Assembly: GCA_004376575.1 (NCBI GenBank)
Contig: SOJN01000080.1
Location: 48,145 to 112,144, forward strand
Source of the DNA: a candidate division TA06 bacterium
Lineage (GTDB): Bacteria; Hydrothermota; DG-26; E44-bin18
Direction of reading: 5' to 3'
Length of the DNA stretch: 64,000 bases
The translations under genes were made by a program, and so were the position numbers. The notes below the pieces were generated by a model, which saw only the letters and a list, made by a program, of their open reading frames with translations, was not told the DNA's origin and searched no databases. Below are positions 17,100 through 26,956 of the stretch, in pieces. Numbering within the stretch: position 1 is the stretch's first letter; each line of letters starts with the position of its first letter.

Positions 17100-18845
17100 A
17101 TGGAAAGAAAAACGCGACCCCACAGAACTCCTCTGGAGGACAGAAGACAAACCATCCTGGCCTTCCGGTGGCTTATTGCCCTGACCTCTCTCCTGTTGAT
17201 GATATACGGCGCCAAGGGGTTAGGATTGACAAGGGGGGAGTATCTCTTCGTAGCCTTTCTCGTGGGATCCAACCTGGCGCTGACCTTGGCGCCAAGAAGA
17301 CTCTTTACGCGCACCGGGTTCATAGCGTCCATCTTCGGTATGGACATAGTTTTACTGTTCCTGGTCATACATCTGTCCGGTGGAGCTGGCGCAGAGCTTT
17401 ATGCACTGTACTTCCTCGTAGTGTTTCTGGCGCTTCCTGCCAGGTCAATCCCTGTCTCAGTGATGGTCGCATTCTTCGCCAGCCTGCTTTACGGAGTGGT
17501 TACTTACAAAGCATCCGGTGTACCCGGGCTCCTTCAGACAAGCTTCCTGATCAAGATTCCCTTTTTCTTTGCGGTTGCAGTATTTGGGAACCTCATGTCC
17601 CGCGAGGCGAGAGCACTAAGACGGCAAAAAGAGGAGAGCAAGGAACTGACCGAGCAACTAAGAAGAAACCTGGAGACAGCCACAGAATCCAAGGACAGGC
17701 TGAACGACAATCTCTTTGTGATGCAAAACTACAATGAAAGCATAGTGAGCAGTATTGAAAGCGGTGTAATAGTAATGGATCTTGATGGAACGATCACTGC
17801 CTTCAACCCGGCAGCGCAAGAAATCACAGGCGTGCGCCGCGATGACGTGTTCTTGAAAAAGTCCAACACAAACAAGACCCTTCAAGCAATCTGTTCTTTT
17901 ATGGAACAGGGTAAAGAAAAACCGGCTAGACACCAGGAGCTAATAATGCAGACCGCCTCCGGAGAAGGCAAGATCCTTGGTATCTCGGTCTATCCCCTAA
18001 AACACAAAAAAGAAAGGGTAGTGGGAACTGTTGGCATATTCACAGATCTCACTGAGATGAACAAGCTGCGTGAGAAAGTGAGGGAGTCTGAGAAGTTGTC
18101 CATACAGCAGGAGATGACTGCGCGTTTCGTCCACGATCTGAAGAAACCGCTCAGTTCTATTCAGCGCCTTTCTGAGCTGATTCTTTCGGAAGGTGAGAAC
18201 AAGGAGAAGAGGAATAGATATGCGGCAGCGATTTCAAAAGGGGTCGTCGGCATTGTCAGAACCATCAGGGAAATGCCCACGCTCTCAAAGGATACGAAAC
18301 CTGAGAGGAAACTACTAGATGCCAATGCCCTGGTGAAGGAAGTAGTTGATTCCATGAAAGTGCACGCTGAAAAAAACGGCTCGTCGATGGCATGGAACCC
18401 GGGAAAAGATCTTCCCCGAATATTTGGAGATAGAGAACAACTGAAGAAGATGTTTTTCAATCTCCTTCTGGATTCTATCCGGGCTGTAGGAACTGATGGA
18501 AAGATACAAGTTTCCACCAGTAAAGCCGGAGCGGGCGTGTCGGTGGAAATAGAAGGCAACGGTCCAAACACCACCAACAGGACTCAGGCAAAGAGGTTCA
18601 ATCCATTCCTCCCCACGAAGGCCAGAGAGGCAGGTTTAGCTCTGGCAATACACGGAAAGATCGCGGAAGACCACGGCGGAACCATTGAGGTGCAGACTGA
18701 GGCAGGAAGAGGCCCGAAGTTCACAGTAAACCTTCCTGCCCCCCAGCCCACGTCAGTGTCGAAGCCAGACGCTCCGCTTCCTCCTATGGAGAAGGAGACG
18801 GTGCTGGTAGCAGATCTCGAAACAAATCCCAAGCACCAAACCTGA
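17100..18845 (+). CDS. PilS-like membrane sensor kinase 1, receiver domain truncated
   Basis: A 581-aa sensor with about six membrane segments (residues 20-175), a coiled linker, a PAS domain (about 215-330), and DHp and ATPase-like regions. The phospho-acceptor His345 is present in VHDLKKPLSS. The ATPase looks crippled: the N-box reads NLLLDSI (no second Asn), the G1 box reads GNGPN instead of DxGxG, and the G2 position is AGLALA. The last residues VLVADLETN match the first strand of the receiver domain in paralogue 2, then stop after nine codons of unrelated sequence, so the receiver has been lost. The start is ATG 17100, because the earlier ATG lies inside the sigma-54 promoter. Confidence 0.8.
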   Translation: MERKTRPHRTPLEDRRQTILAFRWLIALTSLLLMIYGAKGLGLTRGEYLFVAFLVGSNLALTLAPRRLFTRTGFIASIFGMDIVLLFLVIHLSGGAGAELYALYFLVVFLALPARSIPVSVMVAFFASLLYGVVTYKASGVPGLLQTSFLIKIPFFFAVAVFGNLMSREARALRRQKEESKELTEQLRRNLETATESKDRLNDNLFVMQNYNESIVSSIESGVIVMDLDGTITAFNPAAQEITGVRRDDVFLKKSNTNKTLQAICSFMEQGKEKPARHQELIMQTASGEGKILGISVYPLKHKKERVVGTVGIFTDLTEMNKLREKVRESEKLSIQQEMTARFVHDLKKPLSSIQRLSELILSEGENKEKRNRYAAAISKGVVGIVRTIREMPTLSKDTKPERKLLDANALVKEVVDSMKVHAEKNGSSMAWNPGKDLPRIFGDREQLKKMFFNLLLDSIRAVGTDGKIQVSTSKAGAGVSVEIEGNGPNTTNRTQAKRFNPFLPTKAREAGLALAIHGKIAEDHGGTIEVQTEAGRGPKFTVNLPAPQPTSVSKPDAPLPPMEKETVLVADLETNPKHQT

Positions 18846-19136
18846 GACAAATTCCAAATCACAATTCCCGACTCGTTTCGCGTCGTACGGCGTATAACGT
18901 AGTCCGCTCTTATATCTCATGCCTTACATCTAGAGTAAGATCTGTTTGTAGTTGGAAGTCGCCATGTCTTCAATTTCGCAATTTCGGGCGGGATTGGCTA
19001 GGTGGGTGGAGAATTTCCCAATTTCGTCTTTTCATGCCAGCAGTCTCACATCTTACATCTGATTCTTGTCGAGCTCTGTCTTTGTCTCATGGCCATCGAT
19101 TCTATTTTCGATTTTCCATTTTCGATTTTCGTCACC
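18846..19136. other. Repeat-containing intergenic region
   Basis: No gene. It begins with CAAATTCCAAATCACAATTCC-like low-complexity text that continues from the end of the truncated kinase frame, then an AATTTCG block at 18965-19030 and a TTTTCGATTTTC run near 19105-19130. It separates convergent genes. Confidence 0.55.
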
Positions 19137-19502
19137 TTAAGTTTTCCGGTCCAGCAGTTCCCTCACGCCGCGAAGCAACTCTGACACTGCGTAGGGCTTT
19201 TGTAGAAAGGCATACCCCTTCACCTCAAGGGTCTGCCAGTTTGCTATCTCTTCGGCATAGCCACTGGCCAGCAAAACCCGAAGTTCGGGTTTTTCCGAAA
19301 CCAGACGTTCTACGAGTTCTACCCCATTCCCGTCAGGAAGGACTATGTCACTGAAGACAAGGGCAAAATCTTTTCTCTCCTCTATGAAGATGCGAATAGC
19401 TTCCTTCACATTACTGGCCACAGATACGACGTATCCGTTCTCAGCCAGCACGCTTTCCACAAGTTCTCTGACGCTATCTTCATCTTCGACCACGAGAATC
19501 AA
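19137..19502 (-). CDS. Receiver domain, C-terminal fragment of frameshifted hybrid kinase
   Basis: A 121-aa receiver domain with acidic pair in VVEDEDS, phospho-acceptor Asp in FSDIVLPDGNG, and the conserved Lys in LQKPY. It closely matches the C-terminal receiver of the intact kinase at 24562-26931. Relative to that gene, it continues the protein fragment at 19499-20008 after a frame change at a GGGGG run. The putative start is TTG 19502, overlapping the upstream TGA. No properly spaced SD is seen, so a frameshift is likelier than a separate gene. Receiver residues themselves are intact. Confidence 0.7.
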   Translation of the reverse strand: MILVVEDEDSVRELVESVLAENGYVVSVASNVKEAIRIFIEERKDFALVFSDIVLPDGNGVELVERLVSEKPELRVLLASGYAEEIANWQTLEVKGYAFLQKPYAVSELLRGVRELLDRKT

Positions 19503-20008
19503 CCCCCTTTGCCCTTGAGGGCCTCAGTAGAACCGTCCTCCGGGCCTTCTTCCTCTGGCCCTTCACTACTGGACGGGAGATATACCATGAAACACGAGCC
19601 TTGCCCTGGTGTACTCTCCACATCAATCCAACCGTTGTGATGTTTCACAATCCCATACACCACAGAAAGCCCGAGGCCTGTTCCTTTTCCCCGTTTTTTG
19701 ATGCTGGAAAAGGGCTCAAATATGCGGGAAAGTGTCTCCTTATCCACACCCACACCCGTGTCCTCAACCAATAAGCGGACAAACCTCCCCCGCCGTGCAT
19801 AATTGTGAATCCTACAGTAGTCTTCGTCTACATCAACGTTCTCGGTCCTGATAGTGATCTCTCTACCATTTGGCATTGCGCCCTTGGCGTTTACAGCCAT
19901 GTTTACGACTGCCTGCTGGATCTGTCCTGCATCGGCATTCACAGAACAGAGGTCCGGCTCAAAACTGGTGATGATAGGGTACTTCTCGTCGAAGACTCGC
20001 TTGAGCAT
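19499..20008 (-). CDS. Histidine kinase ATPase domain, middle fragment of frameshifted hybrid kinase
   Basis: A 169-aa HATPase domain: N-box VVNMAVNAKGAMP, G1 EDTGVGVD, F-box RIFEPFSSI, G2 GKGTGLGLSVVYG, then a Pro/Glu-rich linker. It matches the ATPase of neighbouring kinases. The frame begins with MLKRVF, which in the intact neighbour directly continues NLNKTISGLLN. The junction with 19939-21294 needs one extra base near 20009. Catalytic motifs are intact, so the break looks recent, or is a sequencing error. Confidence 0.7.
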   Translation of the reverse strand: MLKRVFDEKYPIITSFEPDLCSVNADAGQIQQAVVNMAVNAKGAMPNGREITIRTENVDVDEDYCRIHNYARRGRFVRLLVEDTGVGVDKETLSRIFEPFSSIKKRGKGTGLGLSVVYGIVKHHNGWIDVESTPGQGSCFMVYLPSSSEGPEEEGPEDGSTEALKGKGG

Positions 20009-21294
20009 CCTGACACATCCCAGATGGCTTTATTAAGATTGACAGGCCTAGAAGCCACGCGGTGAGGCCGGCTGAAAAGAAGCAGTTGGTCTGCGAGACT
20101 GGCCGCACGGATAGATGCCTCACGAACATGGTCCACATCTTGATAGGCCTGATGATCTTCTGGGAGCTTCACTAAAGCCAGATCCGGGTATCCCCGAATG
20201 GCTGTCAGTAGATTGTTGAAGTCATGAGCCATCCCGCCGGCCAGTCTTCCGACTGCCTCCATCTTCTGCCACTGGCGAAGCTGAGCCTCCATTTTCTCTT
20301 CCTCCTCATCCGCCTTCTTCCACTCGGTGATGTCGCGGATTGCCCCCAGCATGACCTCTGGCTTCCCCTCCTCGTCGACGCGGCTGACGTCAGGTTGTGT
20401 CGAAGATATCCATCGCACTTCTTCGTCTGGGCGAATGATCCGATAAACCAGTCGTTCACCGGCGTGGTTTTTTGTCATCGCCTGGCTCGCTTTCTGCACA
20501 TATTCTCTGTCATCGGGGTGAATGAACTTGTCTATCATGGCTTGAATGCTACCGGGTTGCTGCCCCTCAGGGATACCGTATATCCGGCACAGCTCTGCTG
20601 ACATCAGGAATGAATTGTCTTTGACGTTCCACATCCAGCTGCCGACATGGACCAGACTCTGTGCCTGCTCCATCATAGCCTTATTTTGTCTAAGCGCCTC
20701 TTCCGTTTTTCTCCGCTCGGTGATGTTTGTGACTACCGCGACCGTGCCCTCGTAACTACCATCAGCCGCTGTCAACGCTGAGGCAGATATATCCGCATCC
20801 TTGATGCTACCATCCCTGCAAATCAGCCTGCTCTCGTAACGGCTGGAGTCTCCTTTCACTCTCGTGTGCGTTTGTTCCTGGTACCGCTTGAACTCCTTAT
20901 GGTCTGTCAGTTTGGAGAGATTCATTCCGAAAAGTCCATCCAGAGAGCAGCCCAACATTTGGGCGAAGGCCGGGTTGACGAATATCAGGTTTTCGTTCTC
21001 GTCTGCAATACCGATTCCAGCAGAGGCCGTTTCTGTCAAAATCCGGTAGCGCTCCTCACTCTCCTGCAGTGCCACCTCTGGTCGTTTCCGCTCGGTGATA
21101 TCGCGAATCGCAGCAAGAATAACCAGTTCATCCTCATATGTGATCATACGGGCATTGACCTCGCCGTCCCATACTGTATCGAAAAGGGCGCGGTACTTCG
21201 CCCCCGACCCCTTCAAGTGCACCCCCGTCGGCCGTGGCTTTGCATTCGCGGATTCCCCGTTGACTCTTTTCTTGGTCTTAGCTTTGTTTCCCAT
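19939..21294 (-). CDS. PAS-PAS-PAS-HisKA N-terminal fragment of frameshifted hybrid kinase
   Basis: About 451 codons. Start ATG 21294 has AAGGGG 6 bases upstream. Domains: a shortened first PAS (only its ends, ALFDTVWDG to AAIRDITERK, remain), a second PAS (about 75-190), a third PAS (about 195-320) and a DHp with H-box GGMAHDFNNLLTAIRGY. After NLNKAIWDVSG the frame runs into about 20 non-homologous residues, because one base is missing near 20009. With two corrections the gene would span 21294-19137 as a PAS3-HisKA-HATPase-REC hybrid kinase like its neighbour at 24562-26931. No membrane segment, so a cytoplasmic sensor. Confidence 0.75.
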   Translation of the reverse strand: MGNKAKTKKRVNGESANAKPRPTGVHLKGSGAKYRALFDTVWDGEVNARMITYEDELVILAAIRDITERKRPEVALQESEERYRILTETASAGIGIADENENLIFVNPAFAQMLGCSLDGLFGMNLSKLTDHKEFKRYQEQTHTRVKGDSSRYESRLICRDGSIKDADISASALTAADGSYEGTVAVVTNITERRKTEEALRQNKAMMEQAQSLVHVGSWMWNVKDNSFLMSAELCRIYGIPEGQQPGSIQAMIDKFIHPDDREYVQKASQAMTKNHAGERLVYRIIRPDEEVRWISSTQPDVSRVDEEGKPEVMLGAIRDITEWKKADEEEEKMEAQLRQWQKMEAVGRLAGGMAHDFNNLLTAIRGYPDLALVKLPEDHQAYQDVDHVREASIRAASLADQLLLFSRPHRVASRPVNLNKAIWDVSGCSSESSTRSTLSSPVLSRTSVL

Positions 21295-21363
21295 GTCTAC
21301 CCCTTGGAACACATTTCAGCGAGATTCGAATTCTCAATGTTTGTCACATAGTTTTCTTTCCAT

Positions 21364-23964
21364 TCACCCTGCGGCCTTGCGTCTGTATGCTTGATTAGAA
21401 CTGGTATCTTTGCTTTCTTCTTTCCCTTTTTGAAGGCTGGATGGTAGGCAGATTCTGAACGTTGAACCCTGTCCTGGCGCGCTCTCAACATCGATCCACC
21501 CTTTGTGCTGCCTGACAATACCATACGCTACTGACAGCCCGAGTCCAGTCCCCTTTTTACGGTCCTTCGTAGTGAAAAATGGCTCAAATACGTGAGATAT
21601 CGTCCAGTTGTCCATGCCTACCCCAGTATCCCCAACCGACACACAGACAAACTCCCCCGTACGTGCATCGCTGTGAGTCTTGCAGTAGTCTTGATCTATC
21701 TCCACGTTCTCGGTCTTGATAGTGATTTCTCCACCTTCTGACATGGCGTCCTTGGCGTTTACAACCATGTTCATGACAATCTGCTCCATGTGTCCGACAT
21801 CGGCATGGACAGTCCGGAGAACTGGATCAAGATCCGTGATAACAGAAACATTCTCGCCGATGACTCGCTTGAGCATATTCAGCAGACCTGATATGGTCTT
21901 ATTGAGATTCAGAGGCTTGAAAACCATAGGTCGGGGCCGGCTGAATAGAAGCAGTTGCTCCGTGAGCTTAGCCGCACGGATGGAGGCCTCACGAACATGT
22001 TCCACGTCTTGACAGGCCGGACCATCCCTTGACAGCTTCATTAAAGCCAGATCCGAGTATCCCCGAATGGCTGTCAGTAGATTGTTGAAGTCATGAGCCA
22101 TCCCGCCAGCCAGTCTTCCGACTGCCTCCATCTTCTGTGCCTGCCGGAGCTGAGCTTCCATCGTGGCTTTCTCTTTCTCCGCCTTCTTCCGTTCAGTGAT
22201 GTCAGTGAAGAAACCTATGTTGCATTCTTTTCCATCTATTGAAGCCTTGACTGTGCTTGTGTCTGCATATACTACTGTCCCGTCTTTTCTTAAGCATGGA
22301 ATATCCGGGGCAAATGTCTTTTCTCCTCTGGCTCCAGCCTCAAATTCGGCGAGTACATGGCCTAAGAACTCCCTGGGATGAATGTCATCCACGAGCATGT
22401 TTTCCAGTTCCTCTAAGTCAAAGCCCAGCATTCTACATACAGCCGGATTGGCATATTTGAATTTCCTGGTTTGAATGTCTGATATGAGTATCCCTTCAGC
22501 AGCGGTTTCAAATAGGGTCTTGTATCTCGCCTCAGATTCCCTCAGCACTCGTTCAGCCCGGCTCCGCTCAGAGATGTCCCTGAAATTCTCAACGATACCA
22601 ACCAGATCACCATCAGGTCCACGAAAGGGAGTTGCCGTCAGAATGCAAGGGATTCTAGAGCCATCCTTGCGTTCTTTTTCTCCCTCCCATTCGACCCGCT
22701 CTTCACCACCAAGAATGCGCCTCAATACACAACCAGGTGTATGGCATAGAGGGCCGTGAAGCACCTGATAACACTTCTTGCCCACCGCGTCATCCTCGGT
22801 TGTGCTCGCCAGGGTCGCAAAGGTCCTGTTGACCCGGACCACGCTGAAATCCTTATCAATCACACGCATCCCATCAGCCGCAGTATTGAATATCTGACGG
22901 AGTTCCGCATCAGCCAATCGGACTGTCTCCTCCGCCTTCTTCAGGTCGGTGATGTCTGTAGTAATTAGTGTTACAGCAACAACCTGCCCACAATGCTTAA
23001 TTGGGCTTACCTCAGTCACATACCATGAAAGGCCACGGCGTGGCACAGCCACTTCACTCTCGTACCTACCCCACTCCCCAGTCTCAAAAGCCTGTCTAAT
23101 TACTTCTTTTGCTTCGCGTTGGTACTCGGGAGATATGTAATCGTAGATGTTTTCTCCTCTTCCTTCTTCTGGTCTACCGCTTGGTGTGGCGCGATTCACA
23201 AACTCAATTGCGCCATCACGATCGGCGATCATGATGATGTTTGGTGCGTTGTCTACCAGGGACCGCCACTTCTCCTGAGATATCTCTAGTGCCTCCCTGG
23301 CATGTGTCCTCGCAAGTGCTATCCCGATGCTCACCCCAATGTTCTCAAGAAATCGAACCATCGTCAGATCAAGACGATTTGGGTGAGGATCCTTGAGCTC
23401 CAGAACGCCGATCAGTTCTTGATCTGAGTGCACCGGTATGAGTGCCAAAGATTCATAGCCCTCGTCATCACATTGTCCGTGGAGGCCCCTGGCTGAAAAG
23501 GCAGATAGGCAGTCCGACCTACTGTTAGCCCAAAAACTTCCTCTTTCAGTGAAAAAGGGCAACGAGGAATCCGTCTCGCCAGATATGATGGTCGTAAACA
23601 GGCATTCTACGTGCGGCGTTCTTTCCGGATTGCTGTCGACGCCCTTGCCCCCGTTTGTTGAAGTCAACTGGGACTGCGTCGGGCTGAGACTCTCAGTGCG
23701 CCCAATTGACGCATCGCCTTCGCCTTCCCGAAGACGTAAGTCGACCGATTCGAACCCCGTGAAGGACTTCAGCAAACCCACGATATCCTCGACTGGTTCT
23801 GACCCTTCATCTGTACAATTGAGGCGGCCCAGGATTCGAATAACCAGCGCTAGCCAATCCTTAGTCTGTCTGTACTCGGCTCGTGACGATCTCGACTCAG
23901 CTTCATCGATTATTCTGAACAGCTCATCTACGATATCAGACTTTCTTGCCTTCTCTTTTCCCAT
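21364..23964 (-). CDS. GAF/PAS sensor histidine kinase
   Basis: An 866-aa soluble kinase: a GAF-like domain (about 60-225, ending ELIGVLELKDPHPNRLDL...IGIAL), three PAS domains (about 235-350, 355-475, 480-605), a DHp with intact H-box GGMAHDFNNLLTAIRGYSD, and a HATPase with MNMVVNAKDAM, GDTGVGMD and KGTGLGLSVAYG. The second PAS carries a cysteine-containing segment (HGPLCHTPGC). ATG 23964 is chosen over the upstream frame because AGGAGG lies 8 bases before it. It has no receiver of its own, so it probably signals to a separate one. Its last PAS is very similar to that of the next upstream kinase, indicating local duplication. Confidence 0.88.
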   Translation of the reverse strand: MGKEKARKSDIVDELFRIIDEAESRSSRAEYRQTKDWLALVIRILGRLNCTDEGSEPVEDIVGLLKSFTGFESVDLRLREGEGDASIGRTESLSPTQSQLTSTNGGKGVDSNPERTPHVECLFTTIISGETDSSLPFFTERGSFWANSRSDCLSAFSARGLHGQCDDEGYESLALIPVHSDQELIGVLELKDPHPNRLDLTMVRFLENIGVSIGIALARTHAREALEISQEKWRSLVDNAPNIIMIADRDGAIEFVNRATPSGRPEEGRGENIYDYISPEYQREAKEVIRQAFETGEWGRYESEVAVPRRGLSWYVTEVSPIKHCGQVVAVTLITTDITDLKKAEETVRLADAELRQIFNTAADGMRVIDKDFSVVRVNRTFATLASTTEDDAVGKKCYQVLHGPLCHTPGCVLRRILGGEERVEWEGEKERKDGSRIPCILTATPFRGPDGDLVGIVENFRDISERSRAERVLRESEARYKTLFETAAEGILISDIQTRKFKYANPAVCRMLGFDLEELENMLVDDIHPREFLGHVLAEFEAGARGEKTFAPDIPCLRKDGTVVYADTSTVKASIDGKECNIGFFTDITERKKAEKEKATMEAQLRQAQKMEAVGRLAGGMAHDFNNLLTAIRGYSDLALMKLSRDGPACQDVEHVREASIRAAKLTEQLLLFSRPRPMVFKPLNLNKTISGLLNMLKRVIGENVSVITDLDPVLRTVHADVGHMEQIVMNMVVNAKDAMSEGGEITIKTENVEIDQDYCKTHSDARTGEFVCVSVGDTGVGMDNWTISHVFEPFFTTKDRKKGTGLGLSVAYGIVRQHKGWIDVESAPGQGSTFRICLPSSLQKGKEESKDTSSNQAYRRKAAG

Positions 23965-24018
23965 GAAGTGCGCCTCCTGCACGAGGTTTTGCCAGAGCGC
24001 ATAGCCACCTCGACCCAC

Positions 24019-24561
24019 GCTAATTAAGCACTGCAGGCTTCAAAGCCTATTCGATTGTATTTATTGAGCTACGCCCCGTACATTTGCTCTTGAGAATTTT
24101 GCCGGCCAAATCTGACTGCACACGGATTATCTCACACCAGACACCGGAAATCAAGGGATATTTAACTGCGTCGCTGTACACTATACGCTGTATGCTGAAG
24201 ACCCGAAATCACGAAATTCCCAACCCACACCCGTCCTCACCCGAGAAATTACCTTCACCTCATCCCCCTGCCTTCGAAAATCGAAGATCAAAATGGAGCT
24301 ACGCCATCGGAGAGGGCGTGAGGCCGCGTGTATCTCACTTCGTGAGAAACGCGGCAGGCAGGATAAACTCCGGATCTGCTTGTGCCAGATTGCTTCGGGT
24401 TGCCGCCGCTCTTCCTCCGTCGGCTCCCGCCGGCGAAGGACCAAAAATACCTCATCCCGCTCAGATGCCGGCTGGATCTTTTCGGCTCGCAATGACAGCT
24501 GTTTTCTCTGTCGTAGGTGCAAAGAGCAAGGGGCACTATTTCGTTTTCGATTTTCGTCATC
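24019..24561. other. Repeat-rich intergenic region
   Basis: No gene. Holds GCTGTACACTATACGCTGTATG text (24172-24194), dispersed repeat B copy 1 (24194-24355), and a CAGATTGCTTCGGG...CTCGCAATGACAG dyad-type repeat split over 24385-24500. Ends with TTTTCGATTTTCGTC before the kinase stop. Confidence 0.6.
24194..24355. repeat. Dispersed repeat B, copy 1, with hairpin
   Basis: Nearly identical over most of its length to 37537-37725: shared GCTGAAGACCC, CCCAACCCACACCCGTCC, CACCTCATCCCCCTGCC and GGAGCTACGCCAT. It ends in a strong hairpin at 24324-24354 (CCGCGT / TCTCAC-TTC-GTGAGA / ACGCGG). Copy 2 carries about 20 extra bases in the middle. Confidence 0.75.
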
Positions 24562-26931
24562 TCATCTCTTTTTGTCAAGTAATTCCCTGACGGCACAGAG
24601 TAGGTCCGTCACCGCATAGGGCTTCTGCAGAAAGTGATAGCCTTTCTCCTCGAATGTCTGCCAGTTCGCTATCTCCTCAGTATAGCCGCTCGCAAGGAGA
24701 ACCCGCAGTTCTGGTTTGCGCGCGACGAAGCGTTCCACCAGGTTGACCCCACTCCCGTCAGGCAAGACTATGTCGCTGAAGACAAGATCAAACTTACCGC
24801 CCTCCCTGCTGAAGATGTAAAGTGCTTCTCTTCTGTCGACGACCGCAAACACGGTATATCCATTATCCCTGAGCACACTTTCCGCAAGTTCTCTGACGTC
24901 GTCTTCATCTTCAACTACAAGGACCCTCTCTCCCCGTCCCTTAGGGGCTTCAGCAGAATCACCCTCCGGGCGCTCCTCCTCTGGTCCATCGGGACTGGAG
25001 GGGAGATAGACCATGAAACACGAGCCTTGCCCTTGCGTACTCTTCACATCAATCCAGCCTTTGTGCTGTTTGACAATCCCATAGGCTGCTGAGAGCCCGA
25101 GCCCTATCCCCTCGCACCGCTCCTTCGTGGTGAAAAACGGTTCAAATATGTGGGGCCTCGTGCCGTCATCCATACCGACTCCAGTATCCTCAATCGAGAG
25201 ACACACGAATCTCCCTGGTTTGCCATAGTCGTGGTTCCTGCAGTACTCCTCATCTATTTCGGCATTGACGGCTCTGATCACAATCGTTCCACCTTCTGGC
25301 ATGGCGTCTCTGGCATTTACCAGCATGCTGAGGATGGCCTGTTTTATGTTACGGGCGTCGCCCCTTACAGCCCACAGGTCCGGGGCAAAATCGGTGACAA
25401 TCGCAGTCTCCTGCCCGATGGGCTGCCGAAACATATTGACCATATCTGAAATGAGTTTCTTGATACCAAGAGGTTTCAATGCGAGGGGCTGCCTGCGGCT
25501 AAACTGGACCAACTGTTCTGTGAGACCGGCTGCGCGAATGGATGCTTCACGAATGTGGCTCAGGAATGGACGGAGTACACTGTCCTCTGGCGACTTCATC
25601 AGTCCGAACTCGGAGTACCCTCGGATAGCCGTCAGCAAGTTGTTGAAGTCGTGAGCCATACCACCAGCCATCGTTCCCAGGGCCTCCATCTTTTGCAGTT
25701 GGCGAAGATGTTCCTCCATCTTTCCTCTTTCTTCCTGGGCTCGCTTACGCTCGGTAATGTCCGTGAAGAACCCTACGTTGCATTCTATTCCATCTATCAA
25801 AGCCTTGGCTGTATTTATGTCTGCATACATTACTGTCCCATCCTTTTTCAAGCACGGAATATCTGATGCAAGTGTCTTTTCTCCTCTGGCTTGAGCCTCA
25901 AATTCGGCGATTACGTGCTCTAATGATTCTTTAGGATGAATGTCGGCTACACTCATTCGTTTGAGCTCGTCCACACTGTAACCCAGCATCTTACTTACCG
26001 CTGGATTCGGATATCTAAATCGCTTTGTTCGAATGTCGGCTATGAGGATTCCCTCAGCAGCAGATTCGAAGAGAGTTTTGTGTCTCTCTTCGGATTCACG
26101 TAGCGCTTCTTCAGCCCGCTTCTGTTGGGTGATGTCCCGAACGATGTGAACGCCACCCACCAGGCTGCCATCCTCGCCCGGAATCGGATCAACGACCACG
26201 TAGTGCCATCGGTCACCAATTGGAATAGTCATTGTCTCTCTCCGGCAGGTCTCTAACGCCCTGGACATGGGGCATCCTGGAATCGGTTCCGCGCTTCCAT
26301 GCACTAACTCGCAACAAGTACGTCCAATGATTTCCTCGAAAGGTCTCTCAGCCAGGTCTTTCATTGCACGGTTGCATCTTAGGATTCTAGAGTCTTTGTC
26401 CACGAGGCAAACAGCATCGCCAATCGCGTCGAATGTCTTTTTCCACTCCTGAGCCGAACTGCGAAGAGCTTGTTCGGCCTTCTTGAGGTCGGTGATGTCT
26501 GTGATGACTGCCACTGTTCCGTTGAAACAACCATCAACCCCTAACAGAGGCGAAGCAGAAACGCGTACATTTTTGCCTGTCCCGTCCTTGCACATCAGCT
26601 TGCTTTCATAAAAGCTGCATAACCCTTTCTTTCTTCTCTGCGTCTGCTTCTTGTACTCGTTGAACTCTTCCTGATCCGTAAGCATGGAGAGGTTCATTCC
26701 CAAAAGCTCCTCCTGAGAATAGCCGACCATCTCAGCAAAAGCCGTGTTCACGAGCGTCAAATTCTCCTCAGGATCTGCAATCGTGATTCCCACTAGGGCC
26801 GTTTCTGTGACGACACGATAGCGCTCTTCACTCTCCCACAGCTTTTCCTGCGCCTCCTGCCCAGTGGACTCTTCGAGTACTTCCATGGGTTTTCCTATAT
26901 TCTCTTTCTTCTTCAGGTCTGTACCCTTCAT
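24562..26931 (-). CDS. PAS hybrid sensor histidine kinase with C-terminal receiver
   Basis: A 789-aa cytoplasmic hybrid kinase: PAS (about 35-150), PAS (about 155-270, with CCELVHGSAEPIPGC), PAS (about 275-395), DHp with H-box GGMAHDFNNLLTAIRGYSE, HATPase (LSMLVNARDAM, EDTGVGMD, CEGIGLGLSAAYG) and receiver (VVEDEDD, FSDIVLPDGSG, LQKPY). All phosphotransfer residues are present, so it should autophosphorylate and pass phosphate to its own receiver. It is the intact reference against which neighbouring broken copies can be read. It lies 25 bases downstream of the next kinase, consistent with one transcript. Confidence 0.9.
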   Translation of the reverse strand: MKGTDLKKKENIGKPMEVLEESTGQEAQEKLWESEERYRVVTETALVGITIADPEENLTLVNTAFAEMVGYSQEELLGMNLSMLTDQEEFNEYKKQTQRRKKGLCSFYESKLMCKDGTGKNVRVSASPLLGVDGCFNGTVAVITDITDLKKAEQALRSSAQEWKKTFDAIGDAVCLVDKDSRILRCNRAMKDLAERPFEEIIGRTCCELVHGSAEPIPGCPMSRALETCRRETMTIPIGDRWHYVVVDPIPGEDGSLVGGVHIVRDITQQKRAEEALRESEERHKTLFESAAEGILIADIRTKRFRYPNPAVSKMLGYSVDELKRMSVADIHPKESLEHVIAEFEAQARGEKTLASDIPCLKKDGTVMYADINTAKALIDGIECNVGFFTDITERKRAQEERGKMEEHLRQLQKMEALGTMAGGMAHDFNNLLTAIRGYSEFGLMKSPEDSVLRPFLSHIREASIRAAGLTEQLVQFSRRQPLALKPLGIKKLISDMVNMFRQPIGQETAIVTDFAPDLWAVRGDARNIKQAILSMLVNARDAMPEGGTIVIRAVNAEIDEEYCRNHDYGKPGRFVCLSIEDTGVGMDDGTRPHIFEPFFTTKERCEGIGLGLSAAYGIVKQHKGWIDVKSTQGQGSCFMVYLPSSPDGPEEERPEGDSAEAPKGRGERVLVVEDEDDVRELAESVLRDNGYTVFAVVDRREALYIFSREGGKFDLVFSDIVLPDGSGVNLVERFVARKPELRVLLASGYTEEIANWQTFEEKGYHFLQKPYAVTDLLCAVRELLDKKR

Positions 26932-26956
26932 TTTCTGCCTCTAATGGTCACGTCCA

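Noticed and set aside
16899..17368. Two minus-strand frames over the start of PilS-like gene 1
   Set aside because: They lie across the conserved sigma-54 regulatory region and antisense to the first membrane segments.
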